From Syntrophaceae bacterium (GTDB lineage Bacteria; Desulfobacterota; Syntrophia; Syntrophales; UBA2192): a DNA stretch of 64,000 nucleotides. The DNA is taken from assembly GCA_013177795.1 (NCBI GenBank), contig JABLXY010000003.1, positions 351,244 through 415,243 on the forward strand, in the 5' to 3' direction. This document shows, one piece after another, positions 16,744 through 26,046 of the stretch (position 1 is the first letter of the stretch; each line of letters starts with the position of its first letter). Under the pieces are notes generated by a model that did not search any database, had not been told where the DNA came from, and worked only from the letters and a program-made list of their open reading frames with translations. The position numbers and the translations under genes were made by a program.

Positions 16744-18021
16744 TCAGCGCTTGTCCCACGGCGGGATGGGGAACACGGGTTTCGTGTCCGCCTTCTCCAC
16801 GGGGAATATCTTCTTGTACTTGCCGCCCTGGAGCTGCGTGATGAGGCTCAGGGCGTACTTGTTCTGGCCGCCCGGGACGAAGGCCACCTTGCCGCTCAGG
16901 GACAGCGGCGAGGGCCACGTGTTGGCATGGAGGGTCTCGGCCACCACGGTGGGATCGAGGCTCTTGGACTTCTCGATGGCCTGCGCGAGCACCAGCATGG
17001 CGATCGTCTCCTGGATGCTGTCGCTGTCATAGGGCACGCCGCCGGTCTTGGACTTGAAGATCTTCTCCACCTCGGCCACGGCGGGCATCATGCTCTGGAA
17101 CTCGGGCGAGTAGGCCGTGGAACCCATGAAGTAGTTCGCATCGGGGCCGAGCTGCTTGGCGATGACCGGGTCCTGGTAGCCGCTGCAGTAGTTCAGGGAG
17201 ACCTTCGGCACCCAGTTCATCTTCTTCATCGTCTTGACCATCAGGGCGTAGTCCGCGCCCAGGACGGCCCCGAAGAGGGCGTCGGGGTTCTTGCCCTTCA
17301 GCGTCTGGATTTCGCTGTCGAGGTTGGTGGCGCCGGGGTTGAAGGGCACGTCGGCCACGACCTGGAACTTGCCGGCGGCCGCCTTCATGGCCTGCTGGGC
17401 GGCGTTCTTGCCGAACACGGAGTTCTCGTAGATGATGCCGAGGGTCTTGATGTTGGCGTTCTTCTGGGTCTTGTTGAGCCACTCGAGGACTTCGACGAAC
17501 TCCTGCGATTCGATCTCGTCGGTCGACGCCGTGCGGAAGAAGTACTTCATCTCCTTGCGCTGGGTCAGGGAGGCGGCGCTCGAGGCCCCGCACATGAAGA
17601 TCTTCTTGGCGCGCTCGGCCACGAGGCTCGCCGGCCCGCTCACCGAGCTGTTGTAGGCGCCGATGAGGGCCCACACGCCCTCCTGGTTGATCAGGCGCTC
17701 GGCCTCGGCCTTGCCCACGTCGGGCTTGCCCTGGCTGTCGGCGTGCACGAGCACGATCTTGTAGCCGCCGAGCAGGCCGGCCTGGTTCGCCAGCGGGACC
17801 TTGATGTTGGGGTGCTTGTTGTTGATGATCTCGACGGCCGTCTCCACCGCGGCCTTGCAGCGCTGGCCGGCCAGCGCGACGGGGCCCGTCAGGGGGAAGA
17901 TGGTGCCGATCTTGATGACCTTTTCCTGCGACTGGGCCAGGGACTGCCCCGGGGCCGCACCCAGCATCAGGGTGACGGCCACGGCGGCCACGATCCAGAA
18001 TCTCATGCGGGGCTTGAACAT
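16744..18021 (-). CDS. livJ: Branched-chain amino acid ABC transporter substrate-binding protein LivJ
   Basis: ATG at 18021 follows AAGGAGG and gives 425 residues. Residues 1-30 are a signal peptide ending QSLAQ. The mature part is a type I periplasmic binding protein: it begins KVIKIGTIFPLTGPVALAGQ, has IGAYNSSVSGPASLVAERAKK and GIIYENSVFGK, and shows the LivJ/AmiC bilobal pattern. It is the first gene of livJHMGF. Such systems in syntrophs import amino acids or aromatic and amide compounds; the ligand is not predictable here. Confidence 0.93.
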   Translation of the reverse strand: MFKPRMRFWIVAAVAVTLMLGAAPGQSLAQSQEKVIKIGTIFPLTGPVALAGQRCKAAVETAVEIINNKHPNIKVPLANQAGLLGGYKIVLVHADSQGKPDVGKAEAERLINQEGVWALIGAYNSSVSGPASLVAERAKKIFMCGASSAASLTQRKEMKYFFRTASTDEIESQEFVEVLEWLNKTQKNANIKTLGIIYENSVFGKNAAQQAMKAAAGKFQVVADVPFNPGATNLDSEIQTLKGKNPDALFGAVLGADYALMVKTMKKMNWVPKVSLNYCSGYQDPVIAKQLGPDANYFMGSTAYSPEFQSMMPAVAEVEKIFKSKTGGVPYDSDSIQETIAMLVLAQAIEKSKSLDPTVVAETLHANTWPSPLSLSGKVAFVPGGQNKYALSLITQLQGGKYKKIFPVEKADTKPVFPIPPWDKR

Positions 18022-18329
18022 CTCGGATCTCCTCCTTTTCAAGCGTTCCTTCACTGAACCGGGACCATAGTAAATGCACCCCTTTCTGTCAAGGAGGTTT
18101 TCTTCTCCGCCGGGCGGCATGCCGGGGATCACCCTCTTTATGCCGGTCCTGGTGGCGCTGAGAAGAAGCCATCGGGGGCAGAGCCTGCCGGTTTGCGACG
18201 CGAGGAGGCCTTGCGGGAAGGTTTTCACCTCGCCATCGCACCTTCCTCGGCCCTTGCACTTCCGCGTGGCCCGGCGTTTGCAAGAATGCCCTCAGCCCCG
18301 TCGGGGCATCCGCACGAAGGGAGGCTCCC
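18022..18329. other. Divergent intergenic region between livJ and the PASTA gene
   Basis: The 308 bp hold the livJ promoter (18064-18092, minus) and nothing else that I recognise except the GAGGCTCC ribosome site just ahead of 18330. No convincing plus-strand promoter was seen. Confidence 0.5.
18064..18092 (-). promoter_or_regulatory. Promoter of livJHMGF
   Basis: On the minus strand TTGACA (18092-18087) is followed after 17 bp by TATGGT (18069-18064). Transcription would begin near 18057, giving a leader of about 36 bases before the livJ ATG. Confidence 0.65.
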
Positions 18330-19097
18330 ATGAAAAAGATTCCGCTGTCTTGCACTGTCATCACAGTGCTGCTGATCGTCTCCGCGGCAACCGCGGCAGC
18401 CCAGCCGGCCCATGTTCCCCTTGTCAGGGATGAGGCGCTGGCCGAGGCCCAGCGCATCCTCGCAAGGGAGGGGCTCAACGCCCAGGTGACCCTGCAGCCC
18501 GTCGAGCATCCGAAGCTGGACGGCGTAGTCCTCGCGCAGAAGATCTCCGAAGGCACGCGCGTCGCGAGGGGCTCGACAGTGCCGCTGGTGGTGGGCAAGT
18601 ACAGTGCCCCGACCCCCACGAGCCTGCCGAATGTCGTCGGCATGCATGTTGCTCAGGCCCGCGAGACACTCGAAAGGCAAGGCTGGAAAGTCGATGTCAG
18701 GCGCGAGGTGACGGACGACGCAGGGAGGAAAGACAGGGTTCTTTCCCAGTCGCCCCATGCCGGATCACAGGCCGTTCCCCGGCAGACAACGGTCCTGCTG
18801 AAGGTTGGCGATCAGGTGCCGCAGCCGCAGCGAGGCGGTCTCAAATTTTCTCAGCAGGGCGCACCGAGCGAAATCACCATGCCGGACACGGTCGGAAAGA
18901 CTCTCGCCGATGCTCAAAATGCCCTGACCGGCAGCGGGATCACCCGGAACCGCATCGTCGTCCACGAGCAGCTCGTTCGTGATCCGAGGTTATCCGCGGG
19001 GCTCGTCCGTTCGCAGAAACCGGCTCCCGGGACGAGGGTTCCTTACCACCCGACAGCCTTTCCCGTTGAAATCTGGGTGGATATCTTCAAGCGGTAG
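18330..19097 (+). CDS. Exported protein with three PASTA domains
   Basis: The 255-residue product starts at ATG 18330 and has a signal peptide of about 24 residues ending ATAAAQ. Three PASTA domains follow at roughly 29-90, 94-160 and 181-252. Each shows the pattern of a VPxV-like start, an alanine-rich helix (DEALAEAQRIL, HVAQARETLERQG, TLADAQNALTGSG) and a closing turn with a Q/S-P-G-T strand. PASTA domains bind muropeptides or unlinked peptidoglycan. A kinase or penicillin-binding partner domain is absent, so this is a stand-alone periplasmic PASTA protein. Confidence 0.8.
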   Translation: MKKIPLSCTVITVLLIVSAATAAAQPAHVPLVRDEALAEAQRILAREGLNAQVTLQPVEHPKLDGVVLAQKISEGTRVARGSTVPLVVGKYSAPTPTSLPNVVGMHVAQARETLERQGWKVDVRREVTDDAGRKDRVLSQSPHAGSQAVPRQTTVLLKVGDQVPQPQRGGLKFSQQGAPSEITMPDTVGKTLADAQNALTGSGITRNRIVVHEQLVRDPRLSAGLVRSQKPAPGTRVPYHPTAFPVEIWVDIFKR

Positions 19098-19260
19098 CGG
19101 GAGGGCCGGGGGGACCCTGAGAAAAACCTTCGGTTCCGCGATGTTTGCGGATCGGGGCCCTCATTTTCGTCTTCCCCCGCCAGGCTGTGGTGTCAATGGC
19201 CGGATGTCCCCTGTGCCCGGCAATCGGGCAGGCGCGCATTCCCTGAAAGAACGGGCCGAC

Positions 19261-19297
19261 GGCGGGGTCAGCCTCCGCTGGGCTGACCCCGCCCGTT
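19261..19297 (+). terminator. Intrinsic terminator between convergent genes
   Basis: A perfect 13-bp GC stem (19261-19273 with 19281-19293, loop TCCGCTG) is followed by CGTTT. It lies between the PASTA gene (plus) and the ACT-domain gene (minus) and may serve both. Confidence 0.7.
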
Positions 19298-19334
19298 TCC
19301 GAGCGTGCCTTGGATAGGCAAGCCGCTTTCCGGT

Positions 19335-19736
19335 TTATTTTGCAAGGGCCTTCAGGGCCTTCTTGTCGTTCTCCGTCTTGAAGATGATGGTCATCTTCCC
19401 CCCCTTGGGAGGGCTTCCGTACAGGTAATAGATGTCGATCCCGGAAGTGGCGATCTTCTGCGTCGCCTTGTGGAGCTCGCCCACCTTGTTCGGCAGTTCA
19501 AGGGCAATGGCTTCCTCGATCTCCACCTTTGCGCCCAGCTTGGCGAGCGCCTTCTTTGCCTTCGCGTTGTTGTCGGTCACGATCATGAACGACGCTTCCA
19601 GCTCCTCCCATCCGTACGCGGTGATGGCCTCGATGTTGACCTTGGCTTTTGCGAGTGCCTCCGTGATCTCCATGAGCAGTCCGACGTTGTTGGGCATTGT
19701 AAAACTGAGCTGCTTGACTCTACTTGCCTTGGCCAT
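19335..19736 (-). CDS. Tandem ACT-domain protein
   Basis: The 133-residue protein starts at ATG 19736 behind AAAGGAG. It consists only of two ACT domains: QLSFTMPNNVGLLMEITEALAKAKVNIEAITAY at 8-40, and IALELPNKVGELHKATQKIATSGIDIYYLY from about 76. Both carry the PNxxG turn that binds small ligands, usually amino acids. Such stand-alone double-ACT proteins are common in syntrophic deltaproteobacteria and are thought to sense amino acids. The partner is unknown. Confidence 0.85.
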   Translation of the reverse strand: MAKASRVKQLSFTMPNNVGLLMEITEALAKAKVNIEAITAYGWEELEASFMIVTDNNAKAKKALAKLGAKVEIEEAIALELPNKVGELHKATQKIATSGIDIYYLYGSPPKGGKMTIIFKTENDKKALKALAK

Positions 19737-19980
19737 GGGATGTCTCTCCTTTCGTGGTTGTTTTTCATTGATCCGTCCCCGTGCAGAAAAGTCCTGCCTT
19801 CGTCAAAAAACAGGATTTCATGCTCGATCCGGGCCCCCGTGATGCGTGCGATGATGCGTTCGACCGGAACCGGTGACGCTGCTTCGTTTGTAATGGGAGG
19901 GGGGGACGAAAGTCAAGGAAACTTGGAATCCCGGGGCCGGTCTCGGGCCTGCCGCAGGCACGATCACACCCCCCCGGGGG

Positions 19981-20418
19981 CTACTGTGTCTCGTCGGGCA
20001 CATGGCGGTGGTCGAGGATTTGAGCCTCTTCCCGGGGCAGGAGGGCCTTCAGACCCGAGCAGAAGCAGGCGCACCGCAACTCCCCCGACACCGAGGGGAA
20101 ATCCGAGGGCCTGGCCAGGACGGTGATCCGGCTGCGGATGGAGTCCGGGAGGAGGCGGAAGAGCGGCTCGTTGTCCCGGTAGGCCTCGAAGGCCACGAAG
20201 ATGAGCGAGTAGCGCCTGAGCCGCTCCGGATCGAGCACGTCCGGCGAATGGGTGATGTCGACATGGCGGATCTCGTGATCGCCGGCGATCCGGAATAGCG
20301 CGGGGATCAACTCCTTCTGCAACGGCCCGAGGGGGCCGAGGATCAGCATCGACGGCACGTGCTTTCCCCGCCGTTCGCTGCCGGACGGGGGATGGTAGAT
20401 CTTCGCCACGCGGACCAT
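19981..20418 (-). CDS. Hypothetical protein, 145 residues
   Basis: I do not recognise this protein. ATG at 20418 has only a weak GAGGTG site. The sequence looks like an alpha/beta Rossmann-type fold resembling a response-regulator receiver without its conserved acids: SMLILGPLGPLQKEL near 23-37, RYSLIFVAFEAYRDNEPLF near 68-86 and RITVLARPSDFP near 95-106. A CxCxC-like CACFCSG sits near 115-121. It is flanked by the ACT gene and the NYN gene in the same orientation. Confidence 0.5.
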   Translation of the reverse strand: MVRVAKIYHPPSGSERRGKHVPSMLILGPLGPLQKELIPALFRIAGDHEIRHVDITHSPDVLDPERLRRYSLIFVAFEAYRDNEPLFRLLPDSIRSRITVLARPSDFPSVSGELRCACFCSGLKALLPREEAQILDHRHVPDETQ

Positions 20419-20645
20419 GGTTCACCTCGCATGACACATATCGTCTGTCCGTCCCGTGCAATCCGCCGGAGAGGGCAGACACGCGACCGTGGGCTCGTGA
20501 GGGCGGGGATTGTGGTCAGGCTCGGAGAGGGCATTCCCTCGGCGGGCGAGACCGTGTCGGCCGTCCTGACGCTGCCGACCGGCAAGCGGGTCGTCCGCTT
20601 GAGGGTCTATCGCCGGCCACTCGTGCCGGTTGCCGGGCGCGAGGG

Positions 20646-21452
20646 CTATTTCGCGCGAAGGTACAGGACCTTCTGCGTCGATCCCGGCGCCCTTCGCTCT
20701 TCCGTCACGAAGAGGTCCGTCCTCGCCCTGACGAGATCCGAGAGCTTCTTGTAGCCGTAGAGCCTGGGGTCGAAATCGGGCTGCAGCTTGGTCAGGTAGC
20801 TCCCGAAGGTGCCCAGTTGGGCCCAGCCCGCGTCGTCCGTCGACTGCTCGAGCGCCGTCAGGACGAATTCCTTGGGAAAGTCATGGGTGGTCTCCGCCGT
20901 CTTTGCGGGGGCCTGGGGCGCCGCGGGCTTCTTCTCGCCTTTCGATCTCGAGCGCTGCCCGGCCAGCCGGGCTGACGTATTCTGACGAAGGACCTCCGTG
21001 AAGACGAATTTATGACAGGCGTTACGGAACGCCTCCGGCGTCTTCTTCTCGCCGAACCCGAGAACGATGAGACCCTCCTCGCGCAGCCGCATCGCCAGAC
21101 CCGTGAAATCGCTGTCGCTCGTGATCAGGCAGAACCCGTCGAACTTGCGCGTGTAGAGCAGGTCCATCGCGTCGATGATCAGCGTGCTGTCCGTGACGTT
21201 CTTCCCGGTGGTGTAGGCGAACTGCTGAACCGGCTTGATGGCGTAGCGCTGCAGCACCTTCTTCCACGATGCGCTCGTCGGGGCGGTGAAATCCCCGTAA
21301 ATGCGCCGCACGGTCGCTTCGCCGAATCGCGCGATTTCCGCGAGAAGGCCCTCGATGACGGCGGCCTGCGCATTGTCGGCGTCGATGAGCACCGCCAGGC
21401 GTACGGGATGCTCTTCGGATTCCGCTTTTTCGACCGATCTCGGGGGTACCAT
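20646..21452 (-). CDS. NYN (PIN-like) domain protein with C-terminal LOTUS/OST-HTH domain
   Basis: ATG at 21452 follows AAGAGGAG and gives 268 residues. Residues 17-165 are a LabA/DUF88-type NYN nuclease-like domain: the acidic residues lie in LAVLIDADNAQ, DSTLIIDAMDLLY and CLITSDSDFTGLAMRLRE. Residues of about 190-265 form an OST-HTH/LOTUS module, in which GTFGSYLTKLQPDFDPRLYGYKKLSDLV is diagnostic. The two are joined by a Lys/Ala/Pro linker. The architecture is that of RNA-binding, probably RNA-cleaving, proteins; the target is unknown. Confidence 0.85.
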   Translation of the reverse strand: MVPPRSVEKAESEEHPVRLAVLIDADNAQAAVIEGLLAEIARFGEATVRRIYGDFTAPTSASWKKVLQRYAIKPVQQFAYTTGKNVTDSTLIIDAMDLLYTRKFDGFCLITSDSDFTGLAMRLREEGLIVLGFGEKKTPEAFRNACHKFVFTEVLRQNTSARLAGQRSRSKGEKKPAAPQAPAKTAETTHDFPKEFVLTALEQSTDDAGWAQLGTFGSYLTKLQPDFDPRLYGYKKLSDLVRARTDLFVTEERRAPGSTQKVLYLRAK

Positions 21453-21646
21453 GGTAACTCCTCTTTTCCGGCGGCGTGAGGGGTATGGCCCTTGCGCAGC
21501 GTTATCCTGACCATACCCCAGTTTGAACGATTCGGCAAATCATTCGTGCGGAGCCGCCCCCTCGGGGACCGGTTCCGGGGCCTGTGCCACCCAACCCATC
21601 CCCCTGATGTCCATCAACGAACCGGGAGAAGTGCCATCGGGATCCG

Positions 21647-22729
21647 TCACTTGATGAAGATGACGATCTCGATGGCGATCAGGATCACGATCACCAGGGA
21701 CAGGATTTCCGAGCGCTTGATCGCGATGCTCTGGCTGAGCATGTCGTAGGTGTTCGACACGATGTCGAGCTTCTTCTCGATGCTGCCCTCCCAGTCCTTG
21801 ACGCGGAACAGCCTCAGGGCGGCGAGATAGATCTTGGCGTAGTACGCGTCCTCCGTGACCTTGAGGGCCGAGTCGATCTTTTCCGTGATGCCCATCAGCT
21901 CGGTGATCGTCTTCATCACCGCGGCGGCCAGCCTCTCGTATTTCTTGATTCTCCAGATCGACAGGGCGCCCCTTTCCGAGATGTCCCTCTGAATGGTGCT
22001 CAGCTCCCTGTCCACCACGTCATCGTAGTACCGGAGCTCCAGGAGCTGGGCGATGGCGAATTCCAAGATGTCGGCGATATCCATGCTTCCCGACGGCTCG
22101 ACCACCAGCGCGTTGTCCCAGTTCAAAATGACCAGGTCGTCCTCGAAGTAGGAGTACCGGTACTGCAGGAGTTCCTCCCGCAGGTGGCCGCTGAGGGTCT
22201 TCCGCTCTCCGTACAGGAGGCGGGACACGTCGTAGTGCCGAAGAAAATCGTCTGCGCCCATGGCCGGTTCCAGGGCCTCGATGAAAAAGACGGTGTAGTC
22301 CTCCTCGAAGCGGCTCACGTTGAGTCCCACAAGCGCGCCGCCCAGGGCCGAAATCGTCTGGTTGAGATGCCTGCGCGACTCTTCCCGCAGGGTCTCCGAC
22401 TCCGACACGGCAGCGGCCGTCTCCTCGAATTCGGACAGGGTGATGTCTTGCACGGGAATCTCGAGGATGATGCTGAGGACGCCGAAGTCGTACGCCTTGC
22501 CGTGGACGTTCACGGCAAGCCGTCGCCCCCCTGACTCCCACTCGGTGCCCTTGAGCTGAAACACGACGGGCGGGTTGGAGAATTCGAGGGCCTTGCTGCG
22601 GGGCTTGCGCTCGATCTTCAGCCGTCTTGCCTCCTCGCGGAGCCTCTCCTCCACGCCCGGCAGGTTGATCTCGAGCGCGACATCGTAGAGCCGGTACACG
22701 AGTATTTTCCCCGATCGAATCCGGACCAT
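21647..22729 (-). CDS. RMD1/YagE (DUF155) family protein with C-terminal membrane anchor
   Basis: ATG at 22729 follows AAAGGAGG and gives 360 residues. The C-terminal half matches the RMND1/DUF155 pattern: an alpha-helical region, a conserved aromatic/Leu helix, then MLSQSIAIKRSEILSLVIVIL leading into a final transmembrane helix (about 339-360). The N-terminal half has a beta-rich portion with FEEDYTVFFIEAL. In mitochondria RMND1 supports translation; bacterial members have no firm function. Tail-anchoring in the inner membrane is inferred from the last 20 residues. Confidence 0.7.
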   Translation of the reverse strand: MVRIRSGKILVYRLYDVALEINLPGVEERLREEARRLKIERKPRSKALEFSNPPVVFQLKGTEWESGGRRLAVNVHGKAYDFGVLSIILEIPVQDITLSEFEETAAAVSESETLREESRRHLNQTISALGGALVGLNVSRFEEDYTVFFIEALEPAMGADDFLRHYDVSRLLYGERKTLSGHLREELLQYRYSYFEDDLVILNWDNALVVEPSGSMDIADILEFAIAQLLELRYYDDVVDRELSTIQRDISERGALSIWRIKKYERLAAAVMKTITELMGITEKIDSALKVTEDAYYAKIYLAALRLFRVKDWEGSIEKKLDIVSNTYDMLSQSIAIKRSEILSLVIVILIAIEIVIFIK

Positions 22730-22963
22730 GGGAACCTCCTTTCTCCTTTTCCGAAGCCCCGGGCAACTTCGAGTCCGTGCCCGCGCGGGGCATCCCCTTT
22801 TCGGGTCCCGGCGGACGGCCGATCGGCAGGCGCCATCACGTCTGCCTGCCGGGCGACTCGTCTGCCCCCGCCGGCCACCTCGATCACGCGCCGTCGCCAC
22901 GGTCACGGCGGGCACGCCCCCCGCGACGGAGCCCGGGAAGGTCTCGAACCTGACATGCGCCCG

Positions 22964-24322
22964 CTAGAAGTCCTTGCGCAGCGTCATCCAGATTTCGGTC
23001 GAGCTGTAATTGACCGCCAGGATGTTGCTCCTATCGCGGCTGTAGAGAATTTCCGGGTTGAGCGACCAGCCCGGTGCGAACTGCCAGGTCAGGCCGCCGC
23101 CGGCCTCGTACAGGTCGTCGTTGCGCGTGGTGATGCCCAGGATCTCGTCGGCGGGGCCGACGTTGAGGCGTTCGATGTTGTAGCGGTCGTTCTGCCACCG
23201 GCCGAACACGAACCCCCCGAGCTTCTCGGTGAGGGTGAAGTTCAGCGTTGCCGACAAGCCGAAGAAGTTGTTGTCGCCGTCGGGGCGGTCGTAAAGGGCG
23301 AGTTCGCGACCGCCGAAGGCATCCAGGGTCACGCCCGCCTTGCCCTCCGGCAGCGAATAGGTCCAGCTGCCGGTCAGCTCGGCGATGTCGCGGCTTCGGG
23401 CGCGCAGCGGGCCGTCCGGGTAGGCGCGGCGCCGGTACTCTGCGCCCAGCCTGAACTGGTTGTCGGGGTCGAGGCGGTAGCGGTGGTCGCCGTGGAGGCC
23501 GTAGTCGTTGCGGTAGCTGCCGTTGCCCCGGTAGCTCACCCGGCCCCTCAGGCCGCCGGCCAGGTTGCCCGCGCCGAGCGTGCGGCTGACGGCGCTGTTC
23601 CAGCGCAGGTCGGAGTCGTTCCGGCGGTCGGGGTCGTCGTAGTGCCGGAAGCGGTAGTCCAGGCTGCCGGTCAGCGCGTAACCGTCGGCGAGCGCACGGT
23701 GCAGCCCGCCGCCGACCCGTGCGCTGAAGAAGTTGTATTCGGTGTCGCTCCCGCCGAACGCATCCGTGCCGGCCGTGGCATTCACGCGGTAGTTGCCGAG
23801 GCCCGCTATCGCGTAGCCGTTGGCGAGCAGGCGCTTGCCCTCGGCATAGCCCTGCGCCGCCTCGGCGTAGATCTCGGCCTGCCGGTGCAGGTCGGGCGGC
23901 AGGTCGTCGAAGCGCAGCACGGTCTCGAACTCGATCTTGGCCCGCGCATAGTTGCCCAGGGCGAGATAGGCGCGGCCCAGCCCCAGGTGCGCGTCGACCG
24001 AGTCCGGGGCCGCCGCAAGGCTCCGCTCGAGAAGCGTCCGCGCCTTGTCCGCGCGGTTTGTCTTCAGCGCGGCCCGGCCGAGCAGCGCGTTGTACGCGGC
24101 GTCGCCCCTGCGGGCTTCTTCGTAGGGCGCGAGCAGATCGTATGCCTCCTGGTAGCGGCCCTCGCGAAGGAGCGTCTCGGCGCGGGCAAGGTCCGGTTCG
24201 GCGGCAAACGCCGGATGCGCAGCGATCAGGCACACGGCGACGGCCACCGCGCACAGGCCGCGCAGGCGGCGCGGACGCCGACACAAAGGGCATCTGCAAC
24301 GAACCGCATGAAACAGCCTCAT
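22964..24322 (-). CDS. TPR plus outer-membrane beta-barrel protein (Slam/DUF560-like)
   Basis: ATG at 24322 follows GGAGCAGGAG and gives 452 residues. An atypical signal peptide ends near residue 40 (AAHPAFAAE). Residues 42-160 contain TPR units (ARAETLLREGRYQEAYDLL, PDSVDAHLGLGRAYLALGNY). From about 170 to the end there are alternating amphipathic strands rich in Tyr, Asn and Arg, and the C-terminal residue is Phe, the usual BamA signal. TPR followed by a barrel of this size is the layout of surface lipoprotein assembly modulators (Slam). Whether it translocates a neighbouring protein is open. Confidence 0.65.
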   Translation of the reverse strand: MRLFHAVRCRCPLCRRPRRLRGLCAVAVAVCLIAAHPAFAAEPDLARAETLLREGRYQEAYDLLAPYEEARRGDAAYNALLGRAALKTNRADKARTLLERSLAAAPDSVDAHLGLGRAYLALGNYARAKIEFETVLRFDDLPPDLHRQAEIYAEAAQGYAEGKRLLANGYAIAGLGNYRVNATAGTDAFGGSDTEYNFFSARVGGGLHRALADGYALTGSLDYRFRHYDDPDRRNDSDLRWNSAVSRTLGAGNLAGGLRGRVSYRGNGSYRNDYGLHGDHRYRLDPDNQFRLGAEYRRRAYPDGPLRARSRDIAELTGSWTYSLPEGKAGVTLDAFGGRELALYDRPDGDNNFFGLSATLNFTLTEKLGGFVFGRWQNDRYNIERLNVGPADEILGITTRNDDLYEAGGGLTWQFAPGWSLNPEILYSRDRSNILAVNYSSTEIWMTLRKDF

Positions 24323-24464
24323 CTCTCCTGCTCCTGCTGATGCTGCGGCGCCCGCACGGACACCGCGCCCTGCGGCCCGGGCCGGCGCTTACCACGAGTT
24401 TCCCTGACCTCAATCAAAGTGCCCGGAGAGGAGCCCGATCCTCCCCACGGCGCAAGACAATACG

Positions 24465-24502
24465 AAAAGAGGGTCTCGCGCACAGCGCGGGACCCTCTTT
24501 TT
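24465..24502 (-). terminator. Intrinsic terminator after the vWA-OmpA gene
   Basis: AGAGGGTC plus CGCG at 24469-24480 pair with CGCG plus GACCCTCT at 24486-24498, with A/T tracts on both sides, so it can act in both directions. It lies 28 bp downstream of the minus-strand lipoprotein gene. Confidence 0.75.
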
Positions 24503-24529
24503 GTCTCAAGGGTTATCCTCCTGTGCAGA

Positions 24530-25696
24530 TCACTTCACGCGGAAGTCATCCCTTCTGTTCTTGGACCAGCAGGCCTCGTTGGACTCCGTGCAGATCGGCT
24601 TCTCCTCGCCGAAGCTCACCGTGCTCACGCGGTCCTTCGCAATGCCGAGGTCGATCAGGTACTTCGCCGCGGCGTCGGCCCTGCGCTGGCCCAGCGCCAT
24701 GTTGTACTCGTTGGTCCCGCGCTCGTCGCAATTGCCCTCGATGACCACTTTCGCGTTGGGGTTTTCCCGCAGCCATTCGGCGTTGCGCTTCAGCGCATCG
24801 CGGAACTCGGGCTTGATCACGTACTTGTCGAAATCGAAGTAGATCGACTCGAGCTTCTCCGGCACAGCGGGAGGCGTGACCGCCGGCGGGACCACCACCG
24901 GCGCCGGCGGCGCAGGAGGAGGCTGAGGGGGAGGAGGTCCGAGGAAGACCCTCTCGACAAAGGCCGCCATGCCGGCCGCCGTCTCCACGTCCTTGCCGCT
25001 CACCATCACCCCGCAATCGCCGGCCTTCACGACTTTCTCGAGCAGCGCCCTACCTTCGCCCTTCGGCTCCTCGATCGTCATGCGGTCCGGGCCGATCAAA
25101 ACCGCGTAAATGCACACGTTGTCCTTCAGCGCCGCCTTCATCGCCTGCGCCGAGGCCACCGCCTTCGGCATGTCAAGCCCGTCCGAGAAAATGATCACGG
25201 CGGACTTGCCCGCCAGCGGCTTCAAATCCAGCGTGGCCGCATCGAGCGCCAGGTCGAGCGGGCTCTCCACGCCGGCCGTGTTCACCGCAAAGATCGCCTT
25301 GCCCAGATCCGCCCTCACCCAGGGCGACATCCCGTACCAGAGCTTCGTGTCGAAGTTGCGCGTGAGCCAACGCCTGCCGGCAAAATCGCGCAGACCTGCC
25401 GTAAGCTTCATGTCCGGGATCGTGTCATTGAACAGCCGGGCCAGGTGCTGCTGGTACTCCAGCTTTGTCGTCTGCATTGGGCTGGTGTACTCGAAATGCT
25501 TCCACGTGTACGGCTCATCCATGGAGGCCGACGTGTCCAGGATCACCTGAAAGTTGTTCGTCTTCTGAACCAGCGCGCCGGATTTCAGCTTCGGGTTGAG
25601 ATCCTGCGCCGGGACCGGTTTGATAACCGTCGCACAGCCGCTGAGCCCCACCAGCGCAACGAGCGCAACGATCACCAGGAGCCATTTGCTTCTCAT
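24530..25696 (-). CDS. Lipoprotein with von Willebrand A and OmpA peptidoglycan-binding domains
   Basis: ATG at 25696 follows AAGGAGG and gives 388 residues. A lipoprotein signal ends at Cys21 (LVGLSGC). Residues 48-240 are a vWA domain with an intact MIDAS start DTSASM at 54-59 and a later SDG. A proline-rich linker (about 243-265) leads to a C-terminal OmpA domain: IYFDFDKYVIKPEF and the peptidoglycan-binding NCDERGTNEYNMALGQRRA, close to Pal. The protein should be anchored by lipid to the outer membrane and bind both peptidoglycan and a metal-dependent protein partner. vWA-OmpA fusion is much less common than either domain alone. Confidence 0.9.
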   Translation of the reverse strand: MRSKWLLVIVALVALVGLSGCATVIKPVPAQDLNPKLKSGALVQKTNNFQVILDTSASMDEPYTWKHFEYTSPMQTTKLEYQQHLARLFNDTIPDMKLTAGLRDFAGRRWLTRNFDTKLWYGMSPWVRADLGKAIFAVNTAGVESPLDLALDAATLDLKPLAGKSAVIIFSDGLDMPKAVASAQAMKAALKDNVCIYAVLIGPDRMTIEEPKGEGRALLEKVVKAGDCGVMVSGKDVETAAGMAAFVERVFLGPPPPQPPPAPPAPVVVPPAVTPPAVPEKLESIYFDFDKYVIKPEFRDALKRNAEWLRENPNAKVVIEGNCDERGTNEYNMALGQRRADAAAKYLIDLGIAKDRVSTVSFGEEKPICTESNEACWSKNRRDDFRVK

Positions 25697-25744
25697 CTCT
25701 TTACCTCCTTTTTTTCTCCTCATTCATGTCGGATCAGGAACCGC

Positions 25745-25855
25745 TCAGGGTCTCACGGCCGCAATCGCCGGGGCCCCGGTCAGCGTCAGGACGATGCCGT
25801 CGCCCCTCTTCAGCCTGATGGACCCCTTCATGCTCTTGTCAACCTTGACCTGCAT
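25745..25855 (-). CDS. Possible 36-residue ORF or gene remnant
   Basis: An ATG at 25855 behind GGGAAAGG opens a 36-codon frame with coding-like third positions over its last 15 codons (a Lys-rich start, then GDGIVLTLTGAPAIAAVRP). The frame extends upstream without stops to about 26146, but there the codon use is not coding-like. It may be the tail of a decayed gene. I cannot assign a function. Confidence 0.25.
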   Translation of the reverse strand: MQVKVDKSMKGSIRLKRGDGIVLTLTGAPAIAAVRP

Positions 25856-26046
25856 CGCCTTTCCCGAGGGATGACGGCGATGCACAGCACCGGCAACTTC
25901 CTTACGGATACCCCCTTTCTCGTTTGTCCAGCATTGGATTGCGCGCTTGCACCCGACGTGTCTTGTGCCCGTCTTCCCGTTTACGAATCTCCCTCGAGCG
26001 GAACGACTCCTGTTTCGCCAGGGGTTATCCCTGCCGACGGAAGACC

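Noticed and set aside
20430-20754. Plus-strand ORF of about 100 codons with GC-rich third positions
   Set aside because: It overlaps the 3' end of the well supported NYN gene by about 110 bp in antisense, has no ribosome site and shows no known domain.
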